64,000 nucleotides of DNA, from contig NZ_SLZF01000005.1 of NCBI RefSeq assembly GCF_004341515.1, positions 434,001 through 498,000 of the forward strand, written 5' to 3'. The position numbers and the translations under genes are program-made. The notes beneath the pieces are model-generated. The model did no database searches. It had not been told where the DNA came from and saw nothing but the letters and a program-made list of their open reading frames with translations. The DNA comes from Allobosea sp. BK604. Lineage in GTDB: Bacteria; Pseudomonadota; Alphaproteobacteria; Rhizobiales; Beijerinckiaceae. Each line of letters begins with the position of its first letter. The stretch's first letter is position 1. This document shows positions 43,109-52,145 of the stretch, one piece after another.

Positions 43109-46100
43109 ATGCAGGCGGGCGCGGGCGAGCGTTCTACGGACTATGTGAAATTCACCAGAGAAGGCAGGAGAAGGGGCAGGCTGCTCGCTGACGTCAGCGC
43201 CGCCGCACTCGCCTGCTGGCTGCCCTCGGCGGTCTCGGCAGCGACCTATTTCGTCAGCGATGACGCCGGGTTGCGCAGCGCCATCACCACGGCGAATGGC
43301 GACGGCGATCCCAGCTCGACGATCGTGTTGACCCAGAGCTTCACCGTGGGCACGACGAGCCTGCCCGTAACGGTCAAGCCCATCACGATCGACACCCAGG
43401 GTTTCGTGCTGTCTCCTCAGACGGCCGCCACCGCGATCGCTCTGATCGGCAATACGACCCTGTATACATTGATGGGTTCGTATCGAGGCCTTGATGGTGC
43501 GACCGGGGGAACGGCCGTCGGGATCCGGCAAGGCGCTTCCGTCACCAATATGGGTCTTCTCCAGGGCGGCAATGGCTCAGCAGGCGCTGGGGGATTGGGT
43601 GTCGACCTTGGCGGCCCGGGAAACGTCCCCACGCTGACGAACCATGGCGTCATTCGTGGCGGGACAGGCACGACAACAGGCCATTCAGCCATCCTTGTGC
43701 GCCAGACCGGCAGCCTGATCACCAATACCGGGACGATCGAGGCAGGACCTGGAGTCGCCGCCATCAGAGGCAACAACGCGAGCACGAGCCTCGATATCGT
43801 CAATAGCGGAACGATCCGGGGCGGCGGCGCGGGCGCCAATGCGATCGAACTCGCGGCGGGAGCCACGACCGGCGCAATCCATCTGGAGCTCCAGGCCGGC
43901 TCGCAGATCTTCGGCAATGTGGTCGGAAACGCGAGCTTGGCCGCAGGCGACAGTTTCCGCCTTGGCGGCACCGCCGATGCCAGCTTCGACGCTTCGAGCA
44001 TCGGCGCGACCGCGCAATACCGGAATTTCGACAATTTCCAGAAGGTCGGCAGCAGCACCTGGACGCTGACCGGCATCAACAACACGGCACTGCCCTGGAC
44101 CGTCACTGCGGGCACCTTGCTGGTCAACGGCTCCATCAATGCCGCGGTCACGATCGATGCAGGGGCGACGCTGGGCGGTTCGGGGAGCATCACCGGCGTC
44201 GTCGTGGCACCTGTCGGCGGCACCCTGGCGCCGGGAGGAGCCGGATCGGCTCCCGGCTCGTTGACGATCAACGGCAATCTGCTGATGGACACGGCGGCCG
44301 TCCTGAATTTCGATCTCGGCCAGGCCGGCGTGGCCGGCGGGGCGCTCAACGACCTCCTCACCGTCAGCGGCGGCATCACGCTCAACGGGACCACCCTGAA
44401 CGTGACGACGACCGCCGGCGGCAGCTTCGCGCCGGGTGTCTACCGGCTGATCGATTATGGCGGCGCGTTCATCGGCAGCATCACCACGGGCTCGCTGCCC
44501 TCGCCGGATTTCTTCCTGCAGACGGCCGTTCCCGGGCAGATCAACCTCATCAACACGGCCGGCATGGTGCTGCGCTTCTGGGACGGCCCGGATGCGCCGA
44601 ACAACGGCGTCATCGGCGGCGGCAACGGCGTCTGGGAGAGCATCGGCAGTCCGGTCTGGACCAACCAGGCCGGCGCCCCGAACGGCTCCTTCGCGACCGG
44701 CGCCTTCGCGGTGTTCCAGGGCGCCGCCGGCACGGTCACGGTCGACACCAGCTCCGGCCCGGTCATTGCCGGGGGCATGCAGTTCCTCACCAATGGTTAC
44801 ATCATCCAGGGCGGCGAGATCACGCTGACCGGCGCGCAGGCCTTCATCCGCGTCGGCGACGGCGCGGGCGGTGGCGGCGTGACCGCGACGATCGCCTCCA
44901 ACCTGACCGGCAGCGCGCAGCTGGTGAAGTCGGACCTGGGCAACCTCATCCTGACCGGCCAGAACAGCTATACCAGCGGCACCGTGATCTCCGAGGGCCG
45001 CCTGGTCCTCGGCAATGGCGGCACGAGCGGCTCCATCCAGGGCGATGTCGCGGTCAATGGCGCCGGCTTGCTCAGCTTCAACCGCTCGGATGCCGTGAGT
45101 TTCGGCGGCGCGATCTCGGGCACCGGCCGGGTTGCGCAGGAGGGCTCCGGCACGCTGACGCTGACCGGCGCCAATACCTATAGCGGCGGCACCACGATCT
45201 CGGCCGGAACGCTGATCGGCTCGGCGACCAGCTTCGGCAGCGCCGGGATCTTCAACAACGCCGCCCTGATCATCGACCAGCCTGTTGACGCCACCTTCGC
45301 CAACCAGATCGTCGGCACCGGCTCCTTCACCAAGCGCGGCGCGGGCACTCTCAACCTCACCGGCAGCAGCAGCGGGCTCGGCGGCGCGACCACGGTCGCG
45401 GCCGGCAAGCTCTCGGTCAACGGCTCGCTGGCGGGTTCGGCGGTGACCGTGCTCGCCGGCGCTTCGCTCGGCGGCAACGGCACGGTCGGCGCCACGACGA
45501 TCCAGTCCGGCGCGACGATCGCGCCCGGCAACTCGATCGGCACCCTGACCGTCAACGGCAACCTGACGCTGGCGCCGGGCTCGACCTACGAGGCCGAGAT
45601 CGCCGGCAATGGCACGTCCGACCGCATCGCTGTCACCGGCATCGCCACGGTCACCGGCAGCCAGGTCGGCGTCAGCGCGCTCGATCCGCAGACCAGCTAT
45701 ATCAACGGCCAGCGCTATACGATCCTGACCGCGACCGGCGGTGTCGCCGGCAGCGCGCCTGGCGCCGTCTCGCGCTCGGCCTTCCTCGATCTCAGCGTCG
45801 ACCAGCGGCCGAACCAGGTCGACCTCGTCATCGCGGTCAAGGGCACGCCGCCCGTGACGCCTCCGGTCACGCCTCCGACCGATCCGGGCACGCCAACCGA
45901 CCCGGTTACTCCGCCGGTCACCCCACCAGCGACGCCGCCGGTGACGCCCCCTGCCCCGCCGCCGGCCGTGTTCCAGACGGTGGCCCAGACGCCGAACCAA
46001 TACGCGACTGCCCTGGGGCTCAACAGCCTGCCGCAGGTCGGCGGAACGCTGGCGCTCTATAATAGCCTGCTGGTGCTTGACGCGCCTTCGGCCCGCGCCG

Positions 46101-47131
46101 CCTTCGACGCGCTCTCGGGCGATGCGCATGCCTCGGCCAAGACCGCGCTGGTCGAGGAAAGCTGGCTGCTGCGCAACGCCGTGAACGACCGGTTGCGCTC
46201 GGCCTTCGGTGGCGTCGGCGCCGCGCCGATGGCGACGATGAGCTACGGCTTCACTGCCGACCTTGCGCCTGCCGTGAAAGGTCCGATGCCGAGGCTGGCG
46301 CCGACTGAGCGCTTCGCCGTCTGGGGCCAGGGCTATGGTTCATGGGGCAGGACCGATACCGATCGCAATGCCGCCAAGCTGACGCGCTCGACCGGCGGCT
46401 TCCTGCTCGGGGCCGATGTCGCTGCCTTCGACACGATGCGCTTCGGCGTCATTGCCGGCTACAGCCGCAGCGAGTTCGACGTGAAGGGCAGACTGTCGTC
46501 CGGCGAGAGCGACAACTACCATCTCGGCCTCTATGGCGGCGGGCAGTGGGGCGCGCTCAGCCTGCGCACCGGTGCAAGCTACACCTGGCATGAGATCGAG
46601 ACCTCGCGCATCGTCGCCTTCCCGGGCTTCGGCAACAGCCTGCGGGCTGATTACAATGCCGGCACGGCCCAGGTCTTCGGCGAGCTCGGCTATCGCTTCG
46701 ATGTCGGACAGGTCGCGCTCGAGCCCTTCGCCGGCCTCGCTTACGTCAACCTCCACACCGACGGCTTCAACGAGATCGGCGGCGCCGCGGCACTCAACGG
46801 CCGCAGCGACGATACCAGCCTCGGCTATTCGACGCTCGGCCTGCGCGCCTCGACCGCGTTCGCGCTCTCGGGCATGGACCTGACCCTGCGCGGTGGCCTC
46901 GCCTGGCGCCACGCCTTCGGCGATGTCGATCCGACTGCGACGCTGGCCTTCGCCGGCTCCAGCGCCTTCACCGTCGCCGGCCTGCCGATCGCCCGGGATG
47001 CCGCGCTCGTCGAAGCCGGGCTCGACCTTGCGATCAGCAAGAGTGCGACGCTCGGGGTGTCCTATACCGGACAGCTCGCCCAGGATGCGCAGGACCACGC
47101 CTTCAAGGCGAACCTCGCGGTAAGATTCTAA
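43109..47131 (+). CDS. Autotransporter (type V secretion) with PATR passenger
   Basis: 1,340 residues. A signal peptide of about 45 residues (ACWLPSAVSA), a beta-helical passenger with autotransporter-associated strand repeats (LTGQNSYTSGTVISEGRL at about 612, LTGANTYSGGTTISAGTL at about 683), a Pro/Thr linker (about 914-955, PPVTPPVT repeats), then a C-terminal 12-strand barrel from about 1065 to the final Phe (LAVRF). Likely a surface adhesin or biofilm factor. GGAG precedes the ATG. Copy number: the fragment at 42791 shows a second gene once existed. Confidence 0.93.
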   Translation: MQAGAGERSTDYVKFTREGRRRGRLLADVSAAALACWLPSAVSAATYFVSDDAGLRSAITTANGDGDPSSTIVLTQSFTVGTTSLPVTVKPITIDTQGFVLSPQTAATAIALIGNTTLYTLMGSYRGLDGATGGTAVGIRQGASVTNMGLLQGGNGSAGAGGLGVDLGGPGNVPTLTNHGVIRGGTGTTTGHSAILVRQTGSLITNTGTIEAGPGVAAIRGNNASTSLDIVNSGTIRGGGAGANAIELAAGATTGAIHLELQAGSQIFGNVVGNASLAAGDSFRLGGTADASFDASSIGATAQYRNFDNFQKVGSSTWTLTGINNTALPWTVTAGTLLVNGSINAAVTIDAGATLGGSGSITGVVVAPVGGTLAPGGAGSAPGSLTINGNLLMDTAAVLNFDLGQAGVAGGALNDLLTVSGGITLNGTTLNVTTTAGGSFAPGVYRLIDYGGAFIGSITTGSLPSPDFFLQTAVPGQINLINTAGMVLRFWDGPDAPNNGVIGGGNGVWESIGSPVWTNQAGAPNGSFATGAFAVFQGAAGTVTVDTSSGPVIAGGMQFLTNGYIIQGGEITLTGAQAFIRVGDGAGGGGVTATIASNLTGSAQLVKSDLGNLILTGQNSYTSGTVISEGRLVLGNGGTSGSIQGDVAVNGAGLLSFNRSDAVSFGGAISGTGRVAQEGSGTLTLTGANTYSGGTTISAGTLIGSATSFGSAGIFNNAALIIDQPVDATFANQIVGTGSFTKRGAGTLNLTGSSSGLGGATTVAAGKLSVNGSLAGSAVTVLAGASLGGNGTVGATTIQSGATIAPGNSIGTLTVNGNLTLAPGSTYEAEIAGNGTSDRIAVTGIATVTGSQVGVSALDPQTSYINGQRYTILTATGGVAGSAPGAVSRSAFLDLSVDQRPNQVDLVIAVKGTPPVTPPVTPPTDPGTPTDPVTPPVTPPATPPVTPPAPPPAVFQTVAQTPNQYATALGLNSLPQVGGTLALYNSLLVLDAPSARAAFDALSGDAHASAKTALVEESWLLRNAVNDRLRSAFGGVGAAPMATMSYGFTADLAPAVKGPMPRLAPTERFAVWGQGYGSWGRTDTDRNAAKLTRSTGGFLLGADVAAFDTMRFGVIAGYSRSEFDVKGRLSSGESDNYHLGLYGGGQWGALSLRTGASYTWHEIETSRIVAFPGFGNSLRADYNAGTAQVFGELGYRFDVGQVALEPFAGLAYVNLHTDGFNEIGGAAALNGRSDDTSLGYSTLGLRASTAFALSGMDLTLRGGLAWRHAFGDVDPTATLAFAGSSAFTVAGLPIARDAALVEAGLDLAISKSATLGVSYTGQLAQDAQDHAFKANLAVRF

Positions 47132-47144
47132 GCCGCAAGCAAGA

Positions 47145-47323
47145 CGCGGAGATCCGGCAGCGGATCTCCGCCTGCAATCTACAGTGATGTCTCAGCACCG
47201 GACGGCGTCATCCCGGACGGAGCGCAGCGGAGCTCCGGGATCCATCGTAAAGCGCAACGCCCTTCGATGGATCCCGGAGCAGCGCCGCTAAAACGGCTTG
47301 TCCGGGATGACGGGGAAATGCCT
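47145..47323. repeat. Repeat family C copy 2
   Basis: Follows the autotransporter stop by 13 bases; about 93% like 42601-42780 by eye. Contains the same palindromic arms. Could also act as a bidirectional transcription stop. Confidence 0.85.
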
Positions 47324-47429
47324 GGGGCTTGCACGGCTCGGAGCGCTGTCTGGCAAGTAAATGCCTATGATCAGCATTGCGTTGAAAGCGGTCATTGCTG
47401 TCGAGGCACCATTTCAGGATGATCAGAAG

Positions 47430-47675
47430 ATGCCAAACCGTCCCCACAACGCCGATCACGCGGTTATTCACCTGGATGGGGATCAAGCGGTCCTCTTGTT
47501 CGAGTATTTGTGGGAAAGCCTTTCCGGCGACGGGCGGCCTGTTGAGCAAACAGCGGAGGTTGCGGTTCTCAATCATGTGCTGTGCCAGCTGGAAGAGCAG
47601 TTGGTTGCCCCCTTCCGCGATGACTATGCGGATCTTCTGAGCTCCGCTCGTGCCCGCTTGAAGCCGGCGGGCTGA
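47430..47675 (+). CDS. Small hypothetical protein (81 aa)
   Basis: Soluble, acidic, with a helical centre (HLDGDQAVLLFEYLWESL, then VLNHVLCQLEEQLVAPFRDDY). AGGAT precedes the ATG; an upstream in-frame GTG-like extension would run into repeat C. Codon use is less GC-biased than the core genes. Confidence 0.6.
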   Translation: MPNRPHNADHAVIHLDGDQAVLLFEYLWESLSGDGRPVEQTAEVAVLNHVLCQLEEQLVAPFRDDYADLLSSARARLKPAG

Positions 47676-47731
47676 AACGCGTTCCCGTCCACGAGAGGTT
47701 GTTGGCGCACATGTGTTGCGAAGGCCAGCCA

Positions 47732-48055
47732 ATGAGTAGCGAAGCCCGTATCGACATGGCGAGGTTGCGCGACATCGGTTGGAGGGAGTGGGACCCAATC
47801 GGCCTTCTGACCTACAAGGATGTCTGGGGGACCGAGGGCTATGTCGACGAGTATGACAGGTATTTGCTCGCGGTCGCTCGCCATCTGCGTCGAGGGGGCA
47901 CTGTTCAGGATGCCGCCACATATCTGCTGACAGTCGAACGCAACTATATGGGACTGAGCCCTCACCCGCAGCAAGACGCTCGCGCCGTAACCGTGGCGCA
48001 ATCGATCAAGAACTACGTTGCCGGACTGGATGACGAGCGCGAAGCTTCCGCCTAG
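47732..48055 (+). CDS. Hypothetical protein (107 aa), stop inside a repeat
   Basis: DIGWREWDPIGLLTYKDVWG...DEYDRYLLAVARHLRRGG looks like a compact helical domain, unlike anything I recognise. Moderate GC. The stop codon TAG is the first part of repeat family A copy 3, so the original C-terminus may have been altered by the insertion. Confidence 0.6.
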   Translation: MSSEARIDMARLRDIGWREWDPIGLLTYKDVWGTEGYVDEYDRYLLAVARHLRRGGTVQDAATYLLTVERNYMGLSPHPQQDARAVTVAQSIKNYVAGLDDEREASA

Positions 48056-48156
48056 AGCATTTCCGCGTTTCCCCGGATCGCGAAAATGCTCTATCTATTT
48101 GTTTTGACGCATTTTCTTCACGCGAACCGGTATCCACTTCGCTCGAAAATGCTCTA
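48052..48156. repeat. Palindromic repeat, family A copy 3
   Basis: 105 bp, CTAGAGCATTTCCG...AAAATGCTCTA, near-identical in its core to copy 2 at 40898. Lies on the stop codon of the preceding gene. Confidence 0.85.
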
Positions 48157-48205
48157 AATCTCCGAGATGGGTCGATAGCGCGCTCTCGCAGGCGATGCCA
48201 GGCCG

Positions 48206-48601
48206 CTACCGCTTGATGTCCCGGTTGAATGCGAGGGATTTGGCTTTCCACCGCGCGAGGCGCTCTGCCAACTTCCATAGAAAGTAAGTAGCCGTGAGAA
48301 GCCATCCCATGTAAGCAAATATCCCGATTACCACGGCATCATTCTTGATCTGGGTGGCCGATTTGGCATCTCCCTGAAAGCCCGAATAGCTGTGTATTTC
48401 CCAGGCCGCATATGAAATCATGATAATCATGATTAAGTTATAGATTTTATTTCGAACGAATATTCCCGTGAACAACGCGAGCGCCATCAACCCAATCCCG
48501 CCTAGATTTTTGAAACTCCATGCTTCGCCAGAGCCGAGGAACACCAGCACGGACAAAGAAAGAGCCAGGCTAAGAGCGTAGCACACCGATCCGAATATCA
48601 T
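48206..48601 (-). CDS. Four-helix membrane protein, low GC
   Basis: 131 residues with four hydrophobic segments (CYALSLALSLSVLVFLG, LMALALFTGIFV, NLIMIIMISYAAWEI, VVIGIFAYMGWLLTATYF) and a basic end. The DNA is distinctly more AT-rich than its surroundings, a sign of separate origin. No family recognised. Confidence 0.65.
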   Translation of the reverse strand: MIFGSVCYALSLALSLSVLVFLGSGEAWSFKNLGGIGLMALALFTGIFVRNKIYNLIMIIMISYAAWEIHSYSGFQGDAKSATQIKNDAVVIGIFAYMGWLLTATYFLWKLAERLARWKAKSLAFNRDIKR

Positions 48602-48844
48602 GGCTTCTGATCCTGAGCAGACGATCCGTGTCTTCTGAGTCTAAACGGCCGAACTCAAGCTATGGGGTGGATCTGAACGTTCGCACTGATTGCAACGAGG
48701 TCGCAGCCGTAGCTTGGCTCTACCGTCACGAGTGCCGCTTGTCCGTTCGCGATGCTAAGTTCCGGATCCCGTAGCCGCTGGCTATACCGTGATGAGGTGG
48801 GGCACGGCGACCGATGCCGCCGGCGCCACGCCGCGCAGATTGTC

Positions 48845-49471
48845 CTACCGCTCTTGCAGCGCCAATCGCACGCCGAGGGCGCAATAGATCCCTCCGACGG
48901 CCTTGCCCTGCCACTTCAAAACGGCTGGATGACGGCGGATGAAGTTACCCAATCCGCCGGCGCTCACGGCAAACACGACCGTGCTGAAGAAGCCGATAAA
49001 GGCGAACAGCACACCTAGAATGATCAACTGAAGTGAGACCGGCCCGTTCTCCGGGTGCACGAACTGGGGCAGGAAGGCGAGGAAGAACAGGGCCGTCTTG
49101 GGGTTGAGCACTTCAGCCAAAATGGCTTGCCGAAATGCCTCACGCGCAGAAATCTGGCTTTGGCCTCTGCCGAAAGCCGCTGGCGTCTTGTCGAGAATGG
49201 CCTTGATCCCGAGATACACGAGATAGGCAGCACCAAGATATTTGACGACGCTGAACAAAAGCGCCGATGTCGCAATGATCGCCGAAATGCCAATGGCAGC
49301 GAAGGTGGTGTGAATGATGTCACCCGCCGTGATGCCTGCTCCGGTCGCGATACCGACTCGTGTGCCCGAGGTGGTTGCTCGGGCCACGGTGAGCAGGGTG
49401 GCCGGTCCGGGGACAAACACAAATCCCAGCACAATGAGACAGTAAGTCAGCAAGGTGGTCTGGTCGATCAT
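48845..49471 (-). CDS. LysE/RhtB family amino-acid exporter
   Basis: 208 residues, about six membrane segments, with the family signature VFVPGPATLLTVARATTSGTR and the loop LNPKTALFFLAFLPQF. Exports amino acids or their analogues. AGGGGG precedes the ATG at 49471; a GTG six bases upstream is less likely. Confidence 0.92.
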   Translation of the reverse strand: MIDQTTLLTYCLIVLGFVFVPGPATLLTVARATTSGTRVGIATGAGITAGDIIHTTFAAIGISAIIATSALLFSVVKYLGAAYLVYLGIKAILDKTPAAFGRGQSQISAREAFRQAILAEVLNPKTALFFLAFLPQFVHPENGPVSLQLIILGVLFAFIGFFSTVVFAVSAGGLGNFIRRHPAVLKWQGKAVGGIYCALGVRLALQER

Positions 49472-49830
49472 CGGCACCCCCTGAGGAGATCACGACCAAG
49501 CCATCGTTTCTTGCCGAATGGCAAGCGTCCGTTAGAGGTCGATTTGGTCGAAGAGCCCGGCTGGCGTGAATTCGGGGACGTCACCGCCGCTCAGCGGGGG
49601 AAGAACGTTCTTTTCAGCGGGGGAAGAACGTTCTCTGCGCGTCAAGAAAACACCCGTGGCGGCCAGCAATGCCGGCCGCAGACAGACGGAATTTCCACGC
49701 CACGCTTGACCGGGCTCGCCCCCGTATTGCCGCGGGGCTTTCAATGCAGTCGGTCGAAAGCAGTTGCCTCGCGTCAGAGCTTGAGGCTCTTCCGGAAGGT
49801 TCTGGTCTCGTCATCCGGTCGCTGCAGCGC
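49472..49830. other. Non-coding gap with a tandem motif
   Basis: Carries the direct repeat described at 49591-49635 and otherwise nothing I can name. Confidence 0.4.
49591..49635. repeat. Tandem 22-bp direct repeat with GAACGTTC palindromes
   Basis: Two copies of AGCGGGGGAAGAACGTTCT, 23 bases apart. Each holds the perfect palindrome AGAACGTTCT. It lies 120-165 bases upstream of the LysE-type gene and could be a tandem operator. Confidence 0.7.
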
Positions 49831-50187
49831 CTAGTCGCAGAGTGCCTGCAGCCGGGCTCTGTAATCCGGCCTCTCTGCCCACATATCGTCTTCGGCTCTC
49901 ACCAGGCTCACCAAGACGTCACCCGGATACAGGCCGCCGTCGAAGAGAGGGTCCGCTTCGAGCTTGGGCCACACGAGATCGAGCACATAAGGGTACCCCT
50001 GATACTGACTGACGAGGAGCCGGATGTCCCAGTCCGAAAGCTGATCGAGGGGCTTCTTGTATGCCTCGTAGATCGTTCTGATCATACCGGTGGGAGCATC
50101 CTTGGGGTCGCCTACGCGGTGGCCGGTCAGCTGCTCCAGGGTCAACGACAGGTTCGCGCGCTCATATGCCATTCGCTTGGGCGCCAT
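49831..50187 (-). CDS. CdiI-like contact-dependent inhibition immunity protein
   Basis: 118 residues. The layout SLTLEQLTG, then KKPLDQLSDWDIRLLVSQYQG, PLFDGGLYPGDVLVSLVR and a tryptophan-aromatic end (WAERPDYRARLQAL) matches the short immunity family found next to CDI toxins (pattern SLEQLTG...PLxxLtxxDlRlLixQxxG...PGDlL). No CdiA/CdiB toxin is in the window. Follows the four-helix membrane gene by three bases. Confidence 0.6.
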   Translation of the reverse strand: MAPKRMAYERANLSLTLEQLTGHRVGDPKDAPTGMIRTIYEAYKKPLDQLSDWDIRLLVSQYQGYPYVLDLVWPKLEADPLFDGGLYPGDVLVSLVRAEDDMWAERPDYRARLQALCD

Positions 50188-50190
50188 CGC

Positions 50191-50694
50191 CTATCTGTCC
50201 GATCTCGCAAGGTCGGCCCAGCCTAGAAGCGCCAGGCAATTGATGAAGAGGGCGGCCCAGAAATTCGGGCAGGTCTGCGTCTCGATCACGCTCAGCAGGC
50301 TCCGGGGCGTCACCTGAGGGCTGCTCGCATAGGCCGCGATGACGAGCGCGTTTGCCGTCAGCGCGATCGTCGCGATGGTTAGCAGCAAACCATAACGCCG
50401 AAGTGACGCTGCAAGCTGGACGAGACCGGGACCGGGCTGGTGAGCCTTGGCGTCGGCTGGGCTTGCCCCGGGGACGGTTCCCTCGCCCCAATTCTGCGAC
50501 AAGCCGACCACCGCGAAGGTCAGCACAACATATCCGGCGCCAGCAAGAACGGCTTCGATCTCAGGTAAAAGCAAGTCCATCCACGAGGACAGAGCGAGCA
50601 AGGCCGGGCCGAGCAGCAGCGCTGCGCCGAGCATCTGAAGATTTCCCTGCCGCCCAGCCCAAAATTGGAGCATCTCACATGCCTTGATGGCCAT
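50191..50694 (-). CDS. Membrane protein, partner of the CdiI-like gene
   Basis: 167 residues, four hydrophobic segments (MLGAALLLGPALLALSSW, IEAVLAGAGYVVLTFAVVGL, LLLTIATIALTANALVIAAY, FWAALFINCLALLGWADLA). No family recognised. Start at ATG 50694. Its stop lies three bases before the immunity-like gene, so both are expressed together. Confidence 0.6.
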   Translation of the reverse strand: MAIKACEMLQFWAGRQGNLQMLGAALLLGPALLALSSWMDLLLPEIEAVLAGAGYVVLTFAVVGLSQNWGEGTVPGASPADAKAHQPGPGLVQLAASLRRYGLLLTIATIALTANALVIAAYASSPQVTPRSLLSVIETQTCPNFWAALFINCLALLGWADLARSDR

Positions 50695-50914
50695 CGCATA
50701 TCCAGGCAAAGCCTAGGCCCGACACATGGGATAGTCCACGTACCTTTGGAGTAGGTCCGGGTGATCCCAGCCTTTTGGCGGCCCCGCCCCTCCTGCATCC
50801 CGGTCCATGCGCCAAAGCTGAATTTGGGCCGGGAGCCAATGACTTATCGAGGCGGGCTCTCATTATGAATCAGATGGGCCTTGGCGGCATCCTTGGGAAC
50901 GAAGCGCACCAGAC

Positions 50915-51193
50915 CTAACTGACGTCAGAGCTGCGCCAGCGGCCGTTGCTGAAAACGAAGACGATTTGATGGGTGCCATCGACCGCTTCCGACAATCTGC
51001 CCTCGCATGACGGAAACCCGCTCGTTGGCACCGGTTGCGTTTCCAGGCGGTCATAGGCCTCGATCGCGCAGCGCAGAGCGGCGCGCTCGCAGGCCGCCTC
51101 CCGGTGCGTCCGGCCGGCCAGGACGGCCAGGCGCTCGGCCGCCGCCTGGCGTTCGCCCGCGCTGGCGATCCTGAACGCCCTGGCGGCGCTCAC
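50915..51193 (-). CDS. Small hypothetical protein (92 aa)
   Basis: Third of three overlapping genes. Helical, Ala-rich N-terminus (ASAGERQAAAERLAVLAGRT) then a beta-like end (HQIVFVFSNGRWRSSDVS). Overlaps its upstream neighbour by four bases (ATGA). Function unknown. Confidence 0.55.
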   Translation of the reverse strand: MSAARAFRIASAGERQAAAERLAVLAGRTHREAACERAALRCAIEAYDRLETQPVPTSGFPSCEGRLSEAVDGTHQIVFVFSNGRWRSSDVS

Positions 51194-51459
51194 GGCCAGT
51201 CCCGCGGCGTCATGCCCGGCGGCGAGGAATGGCCCACGACAACGCGGTCCGGCTGCCCGATCGCCCGGTAGGTGTCGCCGCGCGCCGTGTGCAGCAGCAG
51301 CATGAGCGCGTTGCTATAGCCCATCAGCGCCACGTGGATCGGTGCTCCTATCGGCACCTTCGCATCCCAGGCGCCGATCTTGCCGCGGACCTCCTCGATA
51401 TCCTTGACCATCTGCGCCGCAGAATATGGCGTGAAGACCCGTTCCGTGCGTCTTGCCAT
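51190..51459 (-). CDS. Small hypothetical protein (89 aa)
   Basis: Starts MARRTERVFTPYSAAQMVKD; a soluble mixed fold (HVALMGYSNALMLLLHTA). Starts at the ATG that overlaps the stop of the gene upstream; ends on the ATG of the gene downstream. Function unknown. Confidence 0.6.
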   Translation of the reverse strand: MARRTERVFTPYSAAQMVKDIEEVRGKIGAWDAKVPIGAPIHVALMGYSNALMLLLHTARGDTYRAIGQPDRVVVGHSSPPGMTPRDWP

Positions 51460-51653
51460 CAGACCACCCTCTTCCATGTCGTGAATCCGCGCAGATAGCC
51501 GTTGCTGACCTGGCGCTGCGCATCGGCGGCCAGGGCGGCGAGATCGTGCAGCAGCATGCGGATGGCCTCGCGCGCGTCGCCATTGGCCTCGGCCAGGACG
51601 GCGTCGACCTCGTCCTCGCTGATGGTGGTGACGGTCTGCTCGGCCTCGCCCAT
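51459..51653 (-). CDS. Small hypothetical protein (64 aa), first of a coupled trio
   Basis: Helical and acidic (TISEDEVDAVLAEANGDAREA, then HDLAALAADAQRQVS). GGAGAG precedes the ATG. Stop and next start overlap as ATGA, so the three genes 51653-50915 are translated as one chain. Confidence 0.6.
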   Translation of the reverse strand: MGEAEQTVTTISEDEVDAVLAEANGDAREAIRMLLHDLAALAADAQRQVSNGYLRGFTTWKRVV

Positions 51654-52145
51654 CGACTGCTCTCTCCTTCAGAACAAAAAGAGAACATTACCGAGGCAGG
51701 AGTCAACATACCCAGGGTCGTGCGGGACCTGGCTGCGGGCGCGCCCACCGGCGCGTGTGCGAGCGCTCCCCGCCATGCCAGCCGCGTCCATGCGATCCCT
51801 GCCATTCACGGAAAGCGGAATCTCCTTGAGCAAACTGTTGTTCCATCTCTGTTTTCTCGCGGGGGTTGCGGCATCCTCGCGGGAACGATCGAACTGGCCA
51901 AAAGCCGGTCACGGGCAAGGCAGCGGGCAAGCGAGACGCGGGGCCGTGCCCTGCGGAGCGTTCAAGGCCGGTTCATCCTCGGCCTCAATGATGTCCGTGA
52001 CATCCGCTCCGTTAGCCGGGCCACGGTCGAGCTGTCGACCCGAGCCGGCAGGCAAATGGAGCCGGAACACACAAGGCGGGTTCGAGCGTTGATCAGCTCG
52101 AATCCCCGGTCGGAGCCGCGAGAGCGAGCGAAGGGAGATCGTTCG
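51654..52145. other. Non-coding gap with an EcfG-like motif
   Basis: Around 490 bases with no credible gene; the motif at 52064-52090 before the DUF982 gene is the one feature I can name. Confidence 0.4.
52064..52090 (+). promoter_or_regulatory. EcfG-like promoter motif with conserved hairpin
   Basis: GGAAC (52064-52068), 18 bases, CGTT (52087-52090), two bases longer than consensus. The stretch AGGCGGGTTCGAGCGTTGAT is nearly identical to that at 41992. It can fold as GGGTTCGAGC-loop-GCTCGAATCCC; the other copy has compensating changes in its stem. Confidence 0.4.

Noticed and set aside
43685-46129. 814-residue minus-strand frame inside the autotransporter gene
   Set aside because: Pure composition effect: low-complexity Arg/Gly/Asp sequence with no motif, on the back of a clear beta-helical passenger.
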